Below are positions 26,693 to 36,169 of a stretch of 64,000 nt of DNA, piece after piece. The stretch is from NCBI RefSeq assembly GCF_011046735.1, contig NZ_CP049258.1, positions 5,970,001 through 6,034,000 of the forward strand. Reading direction: 5' to 3'. Each line of letters begins with the position of its first letter. Position 1 is the stretch's first letter. Source of the DNA: Nordella sp. HKS 07 (GTDB lineage: Bacteria > Pseudomonadota > Alphaproteobacteria > Rhizobiales > Aestuariivirgaceae). The position numbers and the translations under genes were made by a program. The notes beneath the pieces were generated by a model. The model had not been told where the DNA came from. It did no database searches and saw only the letters and a list, made by a program, of their open reading frames with translations.

Positions 26693-28045
26693 ATGCGTTC
26701 CTCTTCCGTGCGCGCCGTCGGGTTTCCGTCGAAAGCGTCGCTCCTTCTCAGCGTAGCGGCCGCCGTTTTGCTTTCGGCCTGTTCCGGCTCGGTTGATCGT
26801 TTCGCTGATTCCTCATCCTCCTCCTCATCGTCGGGCGATACGCTCTACACGGCTTCGGTCCCGAAGAGTGTTCAGGGCAGCGGCGGCGATACGGATGTCG
26901 CCTCTGCTTCCGACCGCGATACGGTTTCACGCCGTCCGTTGGGCAGCAACAGCAGCAAGGCCGCCGAGAACAACTACGCCAGCAACGGTTACAATTACCA
27001 GCAGACCTACAAGCCCGTTTACAAGCAGCCGAACCTTCAGCCCAAGGACTACCAGTCGGCGCAGACGGAGCCGTCCTATAACGAACAGCCGGCCGTGGCA
27101 GCCAAGTCCGGCAGCGTCCGTGTCGAGCCGGGCATGACCCTCTATTCGATCGCGCGCGCTAACAACGTGGCGGTAGGCGATCTGGCCCGCGCCAACAATA
27201 TCGCCGCGCCCTATTCGGTGAATGTCGGGCAGAACCTGCGCATCCCGGGCCGTGAAACGGCCATGGCGCCGCAGCCGGCCAGCGCCAAGCCGGGCAGCAC
27301 GCTGATGGCGGGTGGCGGTGAGCATACCGTGCGCTCGGGCGAGACTCTCTATTCGCTGGGCCGCACCTATGGCGTGCATCCCTTTGCCATCGCCAAGCTG
27401 AACGGCCTCGACAACAATGTGTCGCTCCGCCAGGGCCAGATCGTACGCATCCCGAAGGGTGGTTCGGCCGCGGGTTCGGCGGTTGCCGCCAAACAGCCGA
27501 CAGCCCCCGCGACCTCTGGCGCGTCCAGCACTGTCGCGGCCAATGAACCGGACGACCAGTCCGATACGGATACGGCCGCCGCGGCACCGAAGCCGATCCA
27601 GCAGCAACCGCAGCAATTGGTGTCGGACAACCAGCCGGCGCAGGAAGCAGGCAGCCTCAGTTTCCGCTGGCCGGTCAAGGGCCGGGTCATTTCGAACTAT
27701 GGCTCGAAGCCCGGCGGACTGCGCAATGAAGGCATCAATATCGCGGTTCCGGAAGGCACCGATGTGCGCTCGGCCGAGGCCGGTGTCGTCGCCTATGCCG
27801 GCAATGAACTGAAGGGCTACGGCAATCTGGTCCTCATCCGCCATGAAGGTGGCTGGGTCACGGCTTACGCCCACAACAAGGACCTCTTCGTGAAGCGCGG
27901 CGACACGGTCAAGCGTGGCGACGTCATCGCCAAGGCCGGCCAGACCGGCTCGGTGTCGAGCCCGCAGGTCCACTTCGAAGTCCGCAAGGGCGCCACCGCA
28001 ATGGATCCGATGCGTTTCCTCAACAATTCGACGGCGTCTAACTGA
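26693..28045 (+). CDS. nlpD: LysM/M23 (LytM) lipoprotein, NlpD-like
   Basis: A 450-residue outer-membrane-type lipoprotein (lipobox LLSAC) likely to activate cell-wall amidases at division. After a Ser-rich linker come two LysM repeats (VEPGMTLYSIARANNVAVGD near residue 145; HTVRSGETLYSLGRTYGV near 205), a Pro/Gln/Thr linker and a C-terminal LytM domain (about 325-445). The zinc ligands of active M23 enzymes are missing: NEGINIA replaces the HxGxD region and QVHFEV replaces the HLHFE region, so it is probably a non-catalytic activator like NlpD. The position upstream of DUF815-yajC-secDF is usual for rhizobia. GGAG precedes the ATG at 26693. Confidence 0.88.
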   Translation: MRSSSVRAVGFPSKASLLLSVAAAVLLSACSGSVDRFADSSSSSSSSGDTLYTASVPKSVQGSGGDTDVASASDRDTVSRRPLGSNSSKAAENNYASNGYNYQQTYKPVYKQPNLQPKDYQSAQTEPSYNEQPAVAAKSGSVRVEPGMTLYSIARANNVAVGDLARANNIAAPYSVNVGQNLRIPGRETAMAPQPASAKPGSTLMAGGGEHTVRSGETLYSLGRTYGVHPFAIAKLNGLDNNVSLRQGQIVRIPKGGSAAGSAVAAKQPTAPATSGASSTVAANEPDDQSDTDTAAAAPKPIQQQPQQLVSDNQPAQEAGSLSFRWPVKGRVISNYGSKPGGLRNEGINIAVPEGTDVRSAEAGVVAYAGNELKGYGNLVLIRHEGGWVTAYAHNKDLFVKRGDTVKRGDVIAKAGQTGSVSSPQVHFEVRKGATAMDPMRFLNNSTASN

Positions 28046-28071
28046 CATTTCCGCCGCTCCGAGGCTGACAG

Positions 28072-28103
28072 AAGCCCGGCCCCAAAAAGGCCGGGCTTTC
28101 GCT
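28072..28103 (+). terminator. rho-independent terminator of the NlpD-like gene
   Basis: AAGCCCGGCC and GGCCGGGCTTT form a strong GC stem around CCAAAAA, followed by TTTCGC. It lies about 30 bases after the stop codon. Confidence 0.8.
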
Positions 28104-28157
28104 TGCGCGCTTGCGCGAAGTCTCCGATAGATAGCGGCTCAAAGCAGGGAGCCGGAT

Positions 28158-28820
28158 ATGATCGAGGTTTGGGGACGCCGCAGTTCGAGCAATGTTCAGA
28201 AGGTGATCTGGGCACTCGATGAACTCGGCCTGGAATTCAAGCGCCACACGGTAGGCGGCGGCTTCGGCGGCACGCACGATCCGTCCTATCTCAAGATGAA
28301 TCCAAATGCTCTCGTGCCGGTGCTGCGCGACGGCGACATCACCATGTTCGAATCGAACGCCATCGTGCGCTATCTGGCAGCTCGCTACGGCGAGGGCGGC
28401 CTCCGGCCCACGGCGCCCAGGGCGCTGGCCGCCGCCGAACAATGGATGGACTGGCAGCAGCTCAATGTCGTGCCGCATATTTCGGCGATCTTCTGGAACT
28501 TGGTGCGCGTCCCGGCCGACCAGCGCAACGACACGGCGATCGCCCAGGCGAACGCCAGGCTCAAGGAAGTGCTGGCGATCGCCGATGCCACGCTTGGCTC
28601 ATCGGCATGGTTCGCCGGCGACCAGTTCTCCTTCGGCGATATCGTTTTGGGTGTCCTTTACTGGCGCTATTCGCGCATGGACGGCGAGCGGCCCGATACG
28701 CCCAATATCAGGCGCTGGTTCGAGGCCTTGCAGCAGCGCCCGGCATACCGGAAGTGGGTGATGGTCGAGGTCGGCAACAATATCGCCGAGTGGAACGCCA
28801 ACGAAAAGGCACTCGGATGA
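28158..28820 (+). CDS. glutathione S-transferase family protein
   Basis: A 220-residue cytosolic GST. The N-terminal thioredoxin-like domain starts IEVWGRRSSSNVQKVIWALD, with Ser residues in the active-site position, and carries the cis-Pro segment NALVPVL near residue 52 and ESNAIVRYLA near 66. The C-terminal helical domain contains FSFGDIVLGVLYW. This pattern resembles GSTs of the beta or theta-like type. Substrate unknown. The gene's TGA stop touches the first of two palindromic repeats. Confidence 0.85.
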   Translation: MIEVWGRRSSSNVQKVIWALDELGLEFKRHTVGGGFGGTHDPSYLKMNPNALVPVLRDGDITMFESNAIVRYLAARYGEGGLRPTAPRALAAAEQWMDWQQLNVVPHISAIFWNLVRVPADQRNDTAIAQANARLKEVLAIADATLGSSAWFAGDQFSFGDIVLGVLYWRYSRMDGERPDTPNIRRWFEALQQRPAYRKWVMVEVGNNIAEWNANEKALG

Positions 28821-28821
28821 C

Positions 28822-28889
28822 GCATCGGCTTTTCCGAAAAGTCTGGATGGCCGCCTCAAGCGGCGGCCATGGATTTTTCGGGCCGATGC
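28822..28889. repeat. GCATCGG palindromic repeat, tandem copy 1
   Basis: A 68-base palindrome with ends GCATCGGCTTTTCCGAAAAG and CTTTTTCGGGCCGATGC-like complement, and a GGCCGCC/GGCGGCC centre. Copy 2 starts 9 bases after its end and has the same length. Confidence 0.8.
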
Positions 28890-28898
28890 TTAGCTAAC

Positions 28899-28966
28899 GC
28901 ATCGGCTTTTCCGAAAAGTCTGGATGGCCGCCTCAAGGTGCGGCCATGGACTTTTCGGGCCGATGC
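28899..28966. repeat. GCATCGG palindromic repeat, tandem copy 2
   Basis: Nearly identical to copy 1 over 68 bases, with a few differences near the centre (CAAGGTGCGGCC in place of CAAGCGGCGGCC) and in the right arm. A shorter relative lies at 56098-56131. The element fills the gap between the GST and the convergent DUF815 gene. Confidence 0.8.
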
Positions 28967-28972
28967 GTCGGA

Positions 28973-29849
28973 TCAGCCTTCCGTTTTGACGCCCAGGCGG
29001 CCGGCGAGGTCCTGGACGAACTGCCAGGCGACACGGCCCGAGCGGCTGCCGCGCGTCGCCGTCCATTCGATGGCCTGCGCGCGCACGTCTTCCGGCTTGA
29101 CGTCCAGATTGAAGCGCTTCACGTAACCATCGATCATACTTAGGAATTCCTCCTGCGAGCAATTGTGGAAGCCGAGCCACAGGCCGAAGCGGTCGGAGAG
29201 CGATACTTTCTCCTGCACGGCCTCCGAAGGGTTGATGGCGGTCGAGCGCTCATTCTCCATCATGTCACGCGGCAGGAGGTGCCGGCGATTGGAGGTCGCA
29301 TAGAAGATCATGTTCACGGGCCGCCCCTCGATGCCCCCCTCGAGCGCCGCCTTGAGTGACTTGTAGGAGGTGTCATTGGCGTCGAAGGAGAGATCGTCGC
29401 AGAACACGATGAAGTAGAGCTCCGGATTGGCGCGGATCAGCATCATGAGCTGCGGCAGGCTTTCGATGTCCTCGCGATGGATTTCGACCAGCTTGAGGTT
29501 ACCGCCCGTTTCCCCGTTGACCAGATGGTGGGCGGCCTTGACCAGGGAGCTCTTGCCCATGCCGCGGGCACCCCAGAGCAACGCATTGTTGGCGGGAAGC
29601 CCCTTGGCGAATCGGCGGGTATTGTCGATCAGGATATCGCGGGTCTGGTCGATGCCGCGCAAAAGCTCGATATCCACCCGGTTGACTTTCGCTACAGGCT
29701 CCAGCCGTCGATGATGGGCGTTCCAGACGAAGGCTGAGGCTGCCCCAAGGTCGACGGGGGGGCGGCGGGGCAGGGGCGAGTCTTTCCAGAGCAACGGCAA
29801 TCCGGCTCAGAATGGCGGCATAGTCATCAGGGACGGTGTCTTTGGGCAT
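28973..29849 (-). pseudogene. DUF815 P-loop ATPase, frameshifted near its N-terminus
   Basis: The main frame holds a DUF815 (AAA+-like) ATPase: Walker A WGARGMGKSSLVKA near residue 80 and a Walker-B-like FIVFCDDLSF, followed by ATSNRRHLLPRDMMENE (sensor/arginine region). The true N-terminus, MPKDTVPDDYAAILSRIAVA and ERLAPAPPPPR, lies in another frame starting at 29849. The frames meet at a run of seven G (29756-29762; C on the coding strand); six or nine would keep the frame. An ATG at 29800 would give a nearly intact ATPase starting MPLLWKD, but its first residues look like frame noise. Function is unknown; it usually neighbours yajC-secDF. Confidence 0.7.
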
Positions 29850-30010
29850 GGCGCCGGTCCATAGCCTTAAGGGGTCCGGGCGGCAAGCAGCCGGGACGCA
29901 TAAGCGGTTCCAGCCGGTTGCAATGGCCGGTTTCGTCGGTATATACCCCAGAACCCAAAACCGGGCGGCCTAAATCCCCGCCTTTCCGCCGCTCAGAGGA
30001 GACGACCTGA

Positions 30011-30355
30011 ATGTTCATTACCCCCGCTTTCGCCCAGGCCACGGGGAGCCCCGGCACCGGCGACTTCATCGGCATGATCCTGCCGTTGGTGATGATCATG
30101 GTGGTCTTCTGGTTCCTGCTCATCCGCCCGCAGCAGAAGCGCCAGAAAGAACACCAGCAATTGATCAGCAAGGTCGCCCGCGGTGACACGATCGTGACAT
30201 CGGGCGGCCTCATTGGCCGCGTATCCAAGGTCGTGGATGAGCGCGAGCTTCTGGTCGAAGTCGGAGAGAATGTGAAGGTGCGGGTCGTGCGTAGCGCCAT
30301 TTCCGAGGTCCGGGCCAAGGGCGAGCCCATCAAAGACGACGCCGCCAAGAAGTAA
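30011..30355 (+). CDS. yajC: preprotein translocase accessory subunit YajC
   Basis: A 114-residue inner-membrane protein that associates with SecDF. One hydrophobic segment (GMILPLVMIMVVFWFLLIRP, residues about 21-40) is followed directly by the signature RPQQKRQKEHQQLISKVARG and then the DTIVTSGGLIGRVSKV beta domain. AGAGGAGACGACCTG precedes the ATG. secD follows after a 152-base gap in which no gene is seen. Confidence 0.95.
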   Translation: MFITPAFAQATGSPGTGDFIGMILPLVMIMVVFWFLLIRPQQKRQKEHQQLISKVARGDTIVTSGGLIGRVSKVVDERELLVEVGENVKVRVVRSAISEVRAKGEPIKDDAAKK

Positions 30356-30507
30356 GATCGGCCGCATGCCACATTGTTCCAGCCGGAGAGAATCTCACGA
30401 TCTGGCCATCGCTTTTCGTTTCGGTGCCTTGCCGGCGCGATTGGTCTATATAGACGCGGGAAACGAAACCGCCGGCAGCGCCCGGGCGAAAAGGTCGGAC
30501 CGTTAAG

Positions 30508-32112
30508 ATGCTCAATTTCTCTCGCTGGAAAATCATCGCCATCCTGGCATCGATCCTGGCCGGCATTATCTTCGCTCTGCCCAATGTCCTGCCCAAGGAC
30601 ATGCAGGACAAGCTGCGCGAACACACGATCCTGCGGCCGATAACCCTTGGGCTCGACCTGCAGGGCGGCTCGAACGTCCTCATGGAAGTCGACCGCAAGG
30701 AACTCACCAACACGCTGATCGTGCAGCAGATGGGCGACGTCCGCGCCGCCCTGCGCGAGGCGCGCATTGGCTATAAGCTGAACCGCACGCCGAGTGGCGT
30801 CACCGTGCAGATCAACAATGCCGACGATGCCGACAAGGCCTACGGCGTTCTGCGCAATCTGACCCAGCCGATCGACACCGGCATGTTCGGCACCGGCGTC
30901 GCCAGCCATATCTTCAGCCTTTCCCGCTCCGGCCAGCAGTTCACCTTCGCCTTCAATGACGCCGGCCTCGAATCGCGCGTGAGCCAGGCGGTCGAGCAAT
31001 CTCTGCGCATCATCGAGAATCGCGTCAACGGCACCGGCATCGCCGAGGCCTCCATCCAGCGGCAGGGCAGGGACCGCATCGTCATCCAGCTGCCGGGCGT
31101 CGGTGACCCCGACCAGGTCGTCAAGATGATCGGCCAGACGGCGAAGCTGACCTTCCAGCTCGTCTGCGAAAGCCAGCCCGTCAATCCGACGGACAATCCG
31201 CCACCCGAGTGCGCCGCCTATCCGATGAAGGAGAATCCGCAGCAGAATATGTGGGTGCAGACCTCGAGCGCCGCGACCGTCGACGGCGCCGATCTGAGCA
31301 ATGCCTCGTCCGGCTTCGATTCGCGCACCAACGAGCCGATCGTCTCCTTCAAGTTCAACCAGAAGGGCGCGCTGCGCTTCGGCAAGCTCACCACTGACAA
31401 TGTCGGCAAGCCTTTCGCCATCATCCTCGACCAGGAAGTCATCAGCGCGCCGCGCATCAACGAGCCCATTCTCGGCGGGACCGGGCAGATCTCCGGCAAC
31501 TTCACAGTCCAGGAGGCCAATAGCCTGGCGATCGTGCTGAAGTCGGGCGCCTTGCCGGCCCGCCTTGTCGCGGTCGAGCAGCGTACCGTCGGGCCGAGCC
31601 TCGGCTCCGACTCGATCCGCGCCGGCGCCATCGCCTCCATTATCGCGCTGGTCGCTGTCATGACCTTCATGCTGATCGCCTACGGGCTCTTCGGCATCTT
31701 CGCCAATATCGCTCTCATCGTGAACCTCATCCTGCTTATCGGCATTATGTCCGTGGCGGGCTTCACGCTGACCCTCCCGGGCATCGCCGGCATCGTGCTG
31801 ACCATGGGCATCGCGGTCGACTCCAACGTGCTCGTCTATGAGCGCATACGCGAGGAATGGCGGCACGGGCGAACCGCGTTCAATTCGATCGAGACGGGTT
31901 TCAAGGCGGCGCTCGCCACGGTGCTCGATCTGAATATCACTTCCTTCATTGCCGCCGTCGTCCTGTTCGGCGTGGGCTCGGGTCCGGTGAAGGGCTTCGC
32001 TATCGCGCATGCGATCGGCATCATCACCACCGTATTCACGGCCTTCACCGTCACCCGGCTCATCGTGTTCTGGTGGGTCAGGACGACCAAGCCCAAAGAG
32101 GTTCCGCTGTAA
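30508..32112 (+). CDS. secD: protein translocase subunit SecD
   Basis: SecD, with SecF, uses the proton gradient to help complete protein export. The 534 residues include an N-terminal membrane span, the motif LGLDLQGGSNVLMEVD near residue 48, a large periplasmic region, and a C-terminal block of five spans with IIALVAVMTFMLIAYGLFGI and TMGIAVDSNVLVYERIREE (the TM4 signature). It lies 12 bases before secF in an obvious operon. Confidence 0.96.
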   Translation: MLNFSRWKIIAILASILAGIIFALPNVLPKDMQDKLREHTILRPITLGLDLQGGSNVLMEVDRKELTNTLIVQQMGDVRAALREARIGYKLNRTPSGVTVQINNADDADKAYGVLRNLTQPIDTGMFGTGVASHIFSLSRSGQQFTFAFNDAGLESRVSQAVEQSLRIIENRVNGTGIAEASIQRQGRDRIVIQLPGVGDPDQVVKMIGQTAKLTFQLVCESQPVNPTDNPPPECAAYPMKENPQQNMWVQTSSAATVDGADLSNASSGFDSRTNEPIVSFKFNQKGALRFGKLTTDNVGKPFAIILDQEVISAPRINEPILGGTGQISGNFTVQEANSLAIVLKSGALPARLVAVEQRTVGPSLGSDSIRAGAIASIIALVAVMTFMLIAYGLFGIFANIALIVNLILLIGIMSVAGFTLTLPGIAGIVLTMGIAVDSNVLVYERIREEWRHGRTAFNSIETGFKAALATVLDLNITSFIAAVVLFGVGSGPVKGFAIAHAIGIITTVFTAFTVTRLIVFWWVRTTKPKEVPL

Positions 32113-32124
32113 GCGGGAGATCAT

Positions 32125-33108
32125 ATGTTCAAGCCTATTCGCTTCATTCCGGACGACACCAAGATCAGGTTCATGCTCTGGAGCCGGTACGGCTATTTCG
32201 CCTCCGGCATCGCCTGTCTGGCCTCCATCCTGCTTTTCGTCTTTGTCGGTCTCAATTACGGCGTCGATTTCAAGGGCGGCACGGTCTTCGTCATCCGCAC
32301 CGAGCAGCCCGCCAATCTCGACGAGTTGCGCTCAAAAGTGAACAGCCTGGGCTTCGGCGATGCGGAATTGCAGGAATTCGGCACCGGCGGCCATGAGGTG
32401 CTGATCCGTCTGCCGACCATCGAAGGCGGCGAGGATGTGCAGCGCAACGTCCAGACCAAGGTGAAGGAAATTCTGGGGGCAGGGGTCGAGTATCTCTCCA
32501 TCGATGTCGTCGGCCCGAAGGTTTCGGGCGAGCTGGCGGAATGGAGTATCTTCGCCGTGCTCATCGCCATCATCGGGATCCTGATCTACATATGGTTCCG
32601 GTTCGAATGGCAATTCGCCATCGCGACGGTGATGTCGTTGCTGCACGACGTCCTGCTGTCGATCGGCTTCTTCATCCTGATCAAGATCGAATTCAACCTG
32701 CAGCTCATCGCGGCACTGCTCACCATCGTCGGTTATTCGCTCAACGATACCGTCGTCGTCTTCGACCGTGTCCGTGAATATCTGCGCAAGTACAAGCAGA
32801 TGCCGTTGGCCGACCTGATCGACTTCTCGGTCAACAGCGTTTTGCCGCGTACCCTCCTGACTTCGGTCACCACGCTTCTGGCCCTGATCTCCCTCTATAT
32901 CTTCGGCGGCGAAGTGCTGAAGGGCTTCACGCTCGCCATGATCTGGGGTGTCTGCGTCGCGACCTATTCGTCGATCTTCTCGGCCGCCTCGCTGCTGGCG
33001 CTGCTCGGCGTGAACCGCGATGCGATCCAGGTAGGGGGCGCTCCCGAGGCGGCGAAGGCCAAGACCGGTGACAAGGTGAGCCGCAAGCCGGCCCCGGCGC
33101 GTCCGTGA
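32125..33108 (+). CDS. secF: protein translocase subunit SecF
   Basis: SecF forms the membrane complex with SecD. The 327 residues show six spans, the GLNYGVDFKGGTVFVIR motif near residue 37, and TIVGYSLNDTVVVFDRVRE near residue 200, the family signature. The C-terminus is a short basic Pro/Lys tail (KAKTGDKVSRKPAPARP). A GGGAGATCAT region precedes the ATG. Confidence 0.96.
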   Translation: MFKPIRFIPDDTKIRFMLWSRYGYFASGIACLASILLFVFVGLNYGVDFKGGTVFVIRTEQPANLDELRSKVNSLGFGDAELQEFGTGGHEVLIRLPTIEGGEDVQRNVQTKVKEILGAGVEYLSIDVVGPKVSGELAEWSIFAVLIAIIGILIYIWFRFEWQFAIATVMSLLHDVLLSIGFFILIKIEFNLQLIAALLTIVGYSLNDTVVVFDRVREYLRKYKQMPLADLIDFSVNSVLPRTLLTSVTTLLALISLYIFGGEVLKGFTLAMIWGVCVATYSSIFSAASLLALLGVNRDAIQVGGAPEAAKAKTGDKVSRKPAPARP

Positions 33109-33141
33109 CCCGGGGTGCATGCCCGGCGTGATCGGAGGATC

Positions 33142-33528
33142 ATGGCAGAGGACAACCGGTTCTTCCCGCATCGGGCTCCCATCGATTCCTATGGGAATGG
33201 CGGCTTCCGTTTTGGCGGTATGTCGCATCAGGGATCGATCCTGATCCTGGGCGACGGCATGCATGCCTGGACGGCGACGCGCTTCGCCGATGTGACGGTG
33301 GCGGACTTCGCCATGGTGCTCGAAGCGCAGAAGCGGCCTTACTCCTTCATTCTGGGGACCGGTACGGCGGCGCCCGCACCGTCGCGGCCCCTGATCGCCG
33401 CCTTCGACAAGGCCGGCATCGGCCTGCAGATCATGACCACGGGGGCGGCGGTCCGCACCTATAACATCCTGCTGGGCGAGAACCGTGACATCTGGGCCGG
33501 CCTGATTGCCGTCGACACGGTGCGATGA
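33142..33528 (+). CDS. Mth938-like (DUF498) domain protein
   Basis: A 128-residue protein of the Mth938/NDUFAF3-like family. Seen are FRFGGMSHQGSILILGDGMH near residue 22 and SFILGTGTAAPAPSRPL near residue 68. Eukaryotic relatives help assemble respiratory complex I, and the next gene encodes a homologue of NDUFAF6, so this pair may have a related assembly role. That role is inference from neighbours. The start at 33142 follows CGGAGG. Its stop overlaps the next start (ATGA). Confidence 0.85.
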   Translation: MAEDNRFFPHRAPIDSYGNGGFRFGGMSHQGSILILGDGMHAWTATRFADVTVADFAMVLEAQKRPYSFILGTGTAAPAPSRPLIAAFDKAGIGLQIMTTGAAVRTYNILLGENRDIWAGLIAVDTVR

Positions 33529-34364
33529 GCGCCGACTACTGCCATGTGCTGGTGCGCCAGGGCGACAAGGACCGCTATCTGTCGACCCTTCTGGCGCCCG
33601 ATGCCAAGCGGGCACAGCTCCTGGCGCTCTATGCCTTCAATATCGAAATCGCCCGCATCCGCGAAACAGTGAGCGAGGCCGCCCTTGGAGAGATCCGTCT
33701 GCAATGGTGGACCGACGCTGTCGAGGCCCTCTATGCCGGCGAGAAGGAGGGCCATCCGGTCATCGAGGCCCTGGCGCCGGTCATCACCGAGGCGGGACTT
33801 CCAAAGCACGCGCTCATCAACATGATCGAGGCCCGGCGCTTCGATCTCTATGACGACCCCATGCCGAGCCTGCAGCAGCTCGAGGGTTATCTCGGCGAAA
33901 CCTCCTCGATGCTGATCCAGCTTTCGGCGATGATCCTGGATAAAAACAGGGCGCAGCGTCTCGGCGATATTTCGGGGCTCGCCGGCGTCGCCATGGGCAT
34001 CACCGGCCTGTTGCGCTCCCTGCCGTTGCAGCGCAAGCGCGGCCAGTGCTATGTGCCGGCCGAGATGCTTGTCCGCCATGGCCTGACGCCGGCGCATCTC
34101 TTGTCCGGGCGCGATCCCGAGGCCATCGCCAAGGTGCTTGCCGAATTGCGCGCCCATGCGCAGACGCGTCTCGGCGAGGCGCGGGCGCTGACCGGCGTGC
34201 TCACGCCGGAGGTCATTCCCGCCTATCTGCCGGCGAGCCTCACCGAACTCTATCTCAAGCGTCTGGCCAGGCTGGGGGCGGGCGCCCTGACCGAGATCGC
34301 CGAGATCGCGCAATGGCGGCGGCAATGGGCGCTGTACAGAAGAGCGCGATCCCAGACATTGTAA
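33525..34364 (+). CDS. squalene/phytoene synthase family protein (NDUFAF6-like)
   Basis: A 279-residue all-helical protein of the trans-isoprenyl diphosphate synthase fold. LLALYAFNIEIARIRETVSE near residue 28 and LGEIRLQWWTDAVEALY near residue 52 match the family. The aspartate-rich DxxxD motifs needed by true phytoene synthases are not evident: the first motif region reads NIEIARIRE and the second FDLYDDPMPS. It is therefore more likely the NDUFAF6-type assembly factor than a carotenoid enzyme. It overlaps the Mth938 gene by 4 bases. Confidence 0.82.
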   Translation: MSADYCHVLVRQGDKDRYLSTLLAPDAKRAQLLALYAFNIEIARIRETVSEAALGEIRLQWWTDAVEALYAGEKEGHPVIEALAPVITEAGLPKHALINMIEARRFDLYDDPMPSLQQLEGYLGETSSMLIQLSAMILDKNRAQRLGDISGLAGVAMGITGLLRSLPLQRKRGQCYVPAEMLVRHGLTPAHLLSGRDPEAIAKVLAELRAHAQTRLGEARALTGVLTPEVIPAYLPASLTELYLKRLARLGAGALTEIAEIAQWRRQWALYRRARSQTL

Positions 34365-34414
34365 CGCCACAATCGGCCCCTCACAGTCCGTTGTGAGATA
34401 GCCACGGAGTCTCC

Positions 34415-36169
34415 ATGAGTCTCGCCGACCGCCTGCACCGTCTGGTCCCGGATCTCTCCGCTTCGCTCGCCCGCTTTCCCGTTCCAGCCGCCGTCTCCGT
34501 CCTGCTTGTCGTCTATGCCAATCTCGATGTCGCCGGCATCGCCAGCAACGGCACGAATTCCGACAACCAGGTCTATCTCGGAGGTGCCGCGGCTTTCATC
34601 GCGGCGGGAGCGGCGCATTATTTCGCCCAGTGTCGCGGCCTGTCACGTTCGGCCGAGTTGATCCTGGCGCTTTTCGCCGCGCTGGCCGCCAGCGCCTTGG
34701 CCTATTGGGACGTCTATCTGAGCTCGTCGCATCTCTTCCTCTTCGCCGGCCTGCTGCCGCTCCTGATGATCGCGGGCTTCCTCAGATCGGACGCGAAGCA
34801 GGGGGCGCTCTGGCTCTTCAACCTGCGGCTCGGACTCGCGGTGCTGCTGGCCGCGATCGTCGGCCTCATTTTCGCGGGCGGCATATCGGCAATCCTGGCG
34901 AGTCTCGAATTCCTCTTCAATGTCGACCTGCCATGGAAGGCGCATGAGCATGTCTGGGTCACCGCCGCGACCCTCATCGCGCCCCTCTTCGAATTGTCCC
35001 TCATGCCGGCGCGCCTCGATGAGGAGGTAGCGCTGACCGGCGGGCGCGACACACTCATCGAGCGCGGCGTCTCGGTCCTCGTCAACTACATCATGGTGCC
35101 GATCGCCGTTATCTACACGCTGATCCTGCATGCCTATGCGGTGAAGATCCTCATCGACGGCGCCCTGCCCAAGGGCCAGATCGCGCTGATGGTGTCGATC
35201 TTCGCGGTGGGCGGCACCGCGACCTGGCTGATCGCCTGGCCGTGGCGCGAGAGCGGCACTATCCTGCTGCGTTTCTTCATGCGCTACTGGTTCTGGTTCA
35301 CCATCGTGCCGGTCATCCTGCTCACGATCGCGATCTGGGAGCGCATTTCCACTTATGGCGTGACGCCCGAGCGCTATGGCATCGTCGTCATCGCGGTGTG
35401 GCTCGCTTTCGTGATGCTCTATCTCGCGATCCGACGCAACCGCGCCGATATGCGGGCACTTCTCGGAAGTTTCGCCGTCCTGGTGCTGATCGGATCGACG
35501 GGGCCCTGGGGCGCCAACGGCCTGTCGATCGAAAGCCAGTTCGGACGCCTTGTCGGCTATTTCGAGACGGAGAAGATCCTGACGCCGGAGGGCAAGGTCG
35601 TCGATCAACCGCTGACCTTGAGCGTGGAGAGCAAGCGCGAGATCGACAGCATTCTCTGGTCGTTGAACCAGATGGGTGGTCTCGACAAGCTCAGGCCGTT
35701 CTTCGCCGGCCGCAAGGACGATCCCTTCATCGATGCGGCGACGGGCTGGGATGCGATGACCCAGATCCGGAAGCTGCTCGGCCTCGATATCTATACGCCG
35801 GCGGCCGATCAGGTGAGCTTCGGCGCCGACATGCCCTTCATGCAGGATATCACCGGGCAGGGCCGTCTCGTCGGACCGATCCAGGTCCGCATGAAGGCGG
35901 CCGATACCCCGCAGGCGCAGATCTGGGCCAAGACCGACGGCCAGACTCTCGAAATCACGGTAGGCGCGCAGAAATGGTCCATCCCCGTGAAGCCCGTGAT
36001 GGAAAGGGTTAAGGCCGCAACAACGCCACCGGTCCGCTCGTCGGAGCAGCAGCCCGTTATTTATGAGGCGGAGCCCGGCCTGACGCTGGTGATCATCAAT
36101 GCGTCGGGCGAGATCAGCGACAAGCCCAGTTATCTCAATCTGGGCTTCTGGATCATTCTGCGGCAATAG
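34415..36169 (+). CDS. DUF4153 membrane protein
   Basis: A 584-residue inner-membrane protein with about eleven hydrophobic segments in its first two thirds (for example [20 protein letters not shown]) and a soluble C-terminal part from about residue 370. The layout fits DUF4153, a family of unknown function; the call is from general features. It lies alone after a 50-base gap and converges with trmFO, overlapping that gene's end by 17 bases. Confidence 0.75.
   Translation: MSLADRLHRLVPDLSASLARFPVPAAVSVLLVVYANLDVAGIASNGTNSDNQVYLGGAAAFIAAGAAHYFAQCRGLSRSAELILALFAALAASALAYWDVYLSSSHLFLFAGLLPLLMIAGFLRSDAKQGALWLFNLRLGLAVLLAAIVGLIFAGGISAILASLEFLFNVDLPWKAHEHVWVTAATLIAPLFELSLMPARLDEEVALTGGRDTLIERGVSVLVNYIMVPIAVIYTLILHAYAVKILIDGALPKGQIALMVSIFAVGGTATWLIAWPWRESGTILLRFFMRYWFWFTIVPVILLTIAIWERISTYGVTPERYGIVVIAVWLAFVMLYLAIRRNRADMRALLGSFAVLVLIGSTGPWGANGLSIESQFGRLVGYFETEKILTPEGKVVDQPLTLSVESKREIDSILWSLNQMGGLDKLRPFFAGRKDDPFIDAATGWDAMTQIRKLLGLDIYTPAADQVSFGADMPFMQDITGQGRLVGPIQVRMKAADTPQAQIWAKTDGQTLEITVGAQKWSIPVKPVMERVKAATTPPVRSSEQQPVIYEAEPGLTLVIINASGEISDKPSYLNLGFWIILRQ

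Noticed and set aside
29827-32124. Long minus-strand open frame of 765 codons
   Set aside because: It lies opposite yajC and secD, shows no family features and has the composition of a reverse-frame shadow of a high-GC gene.
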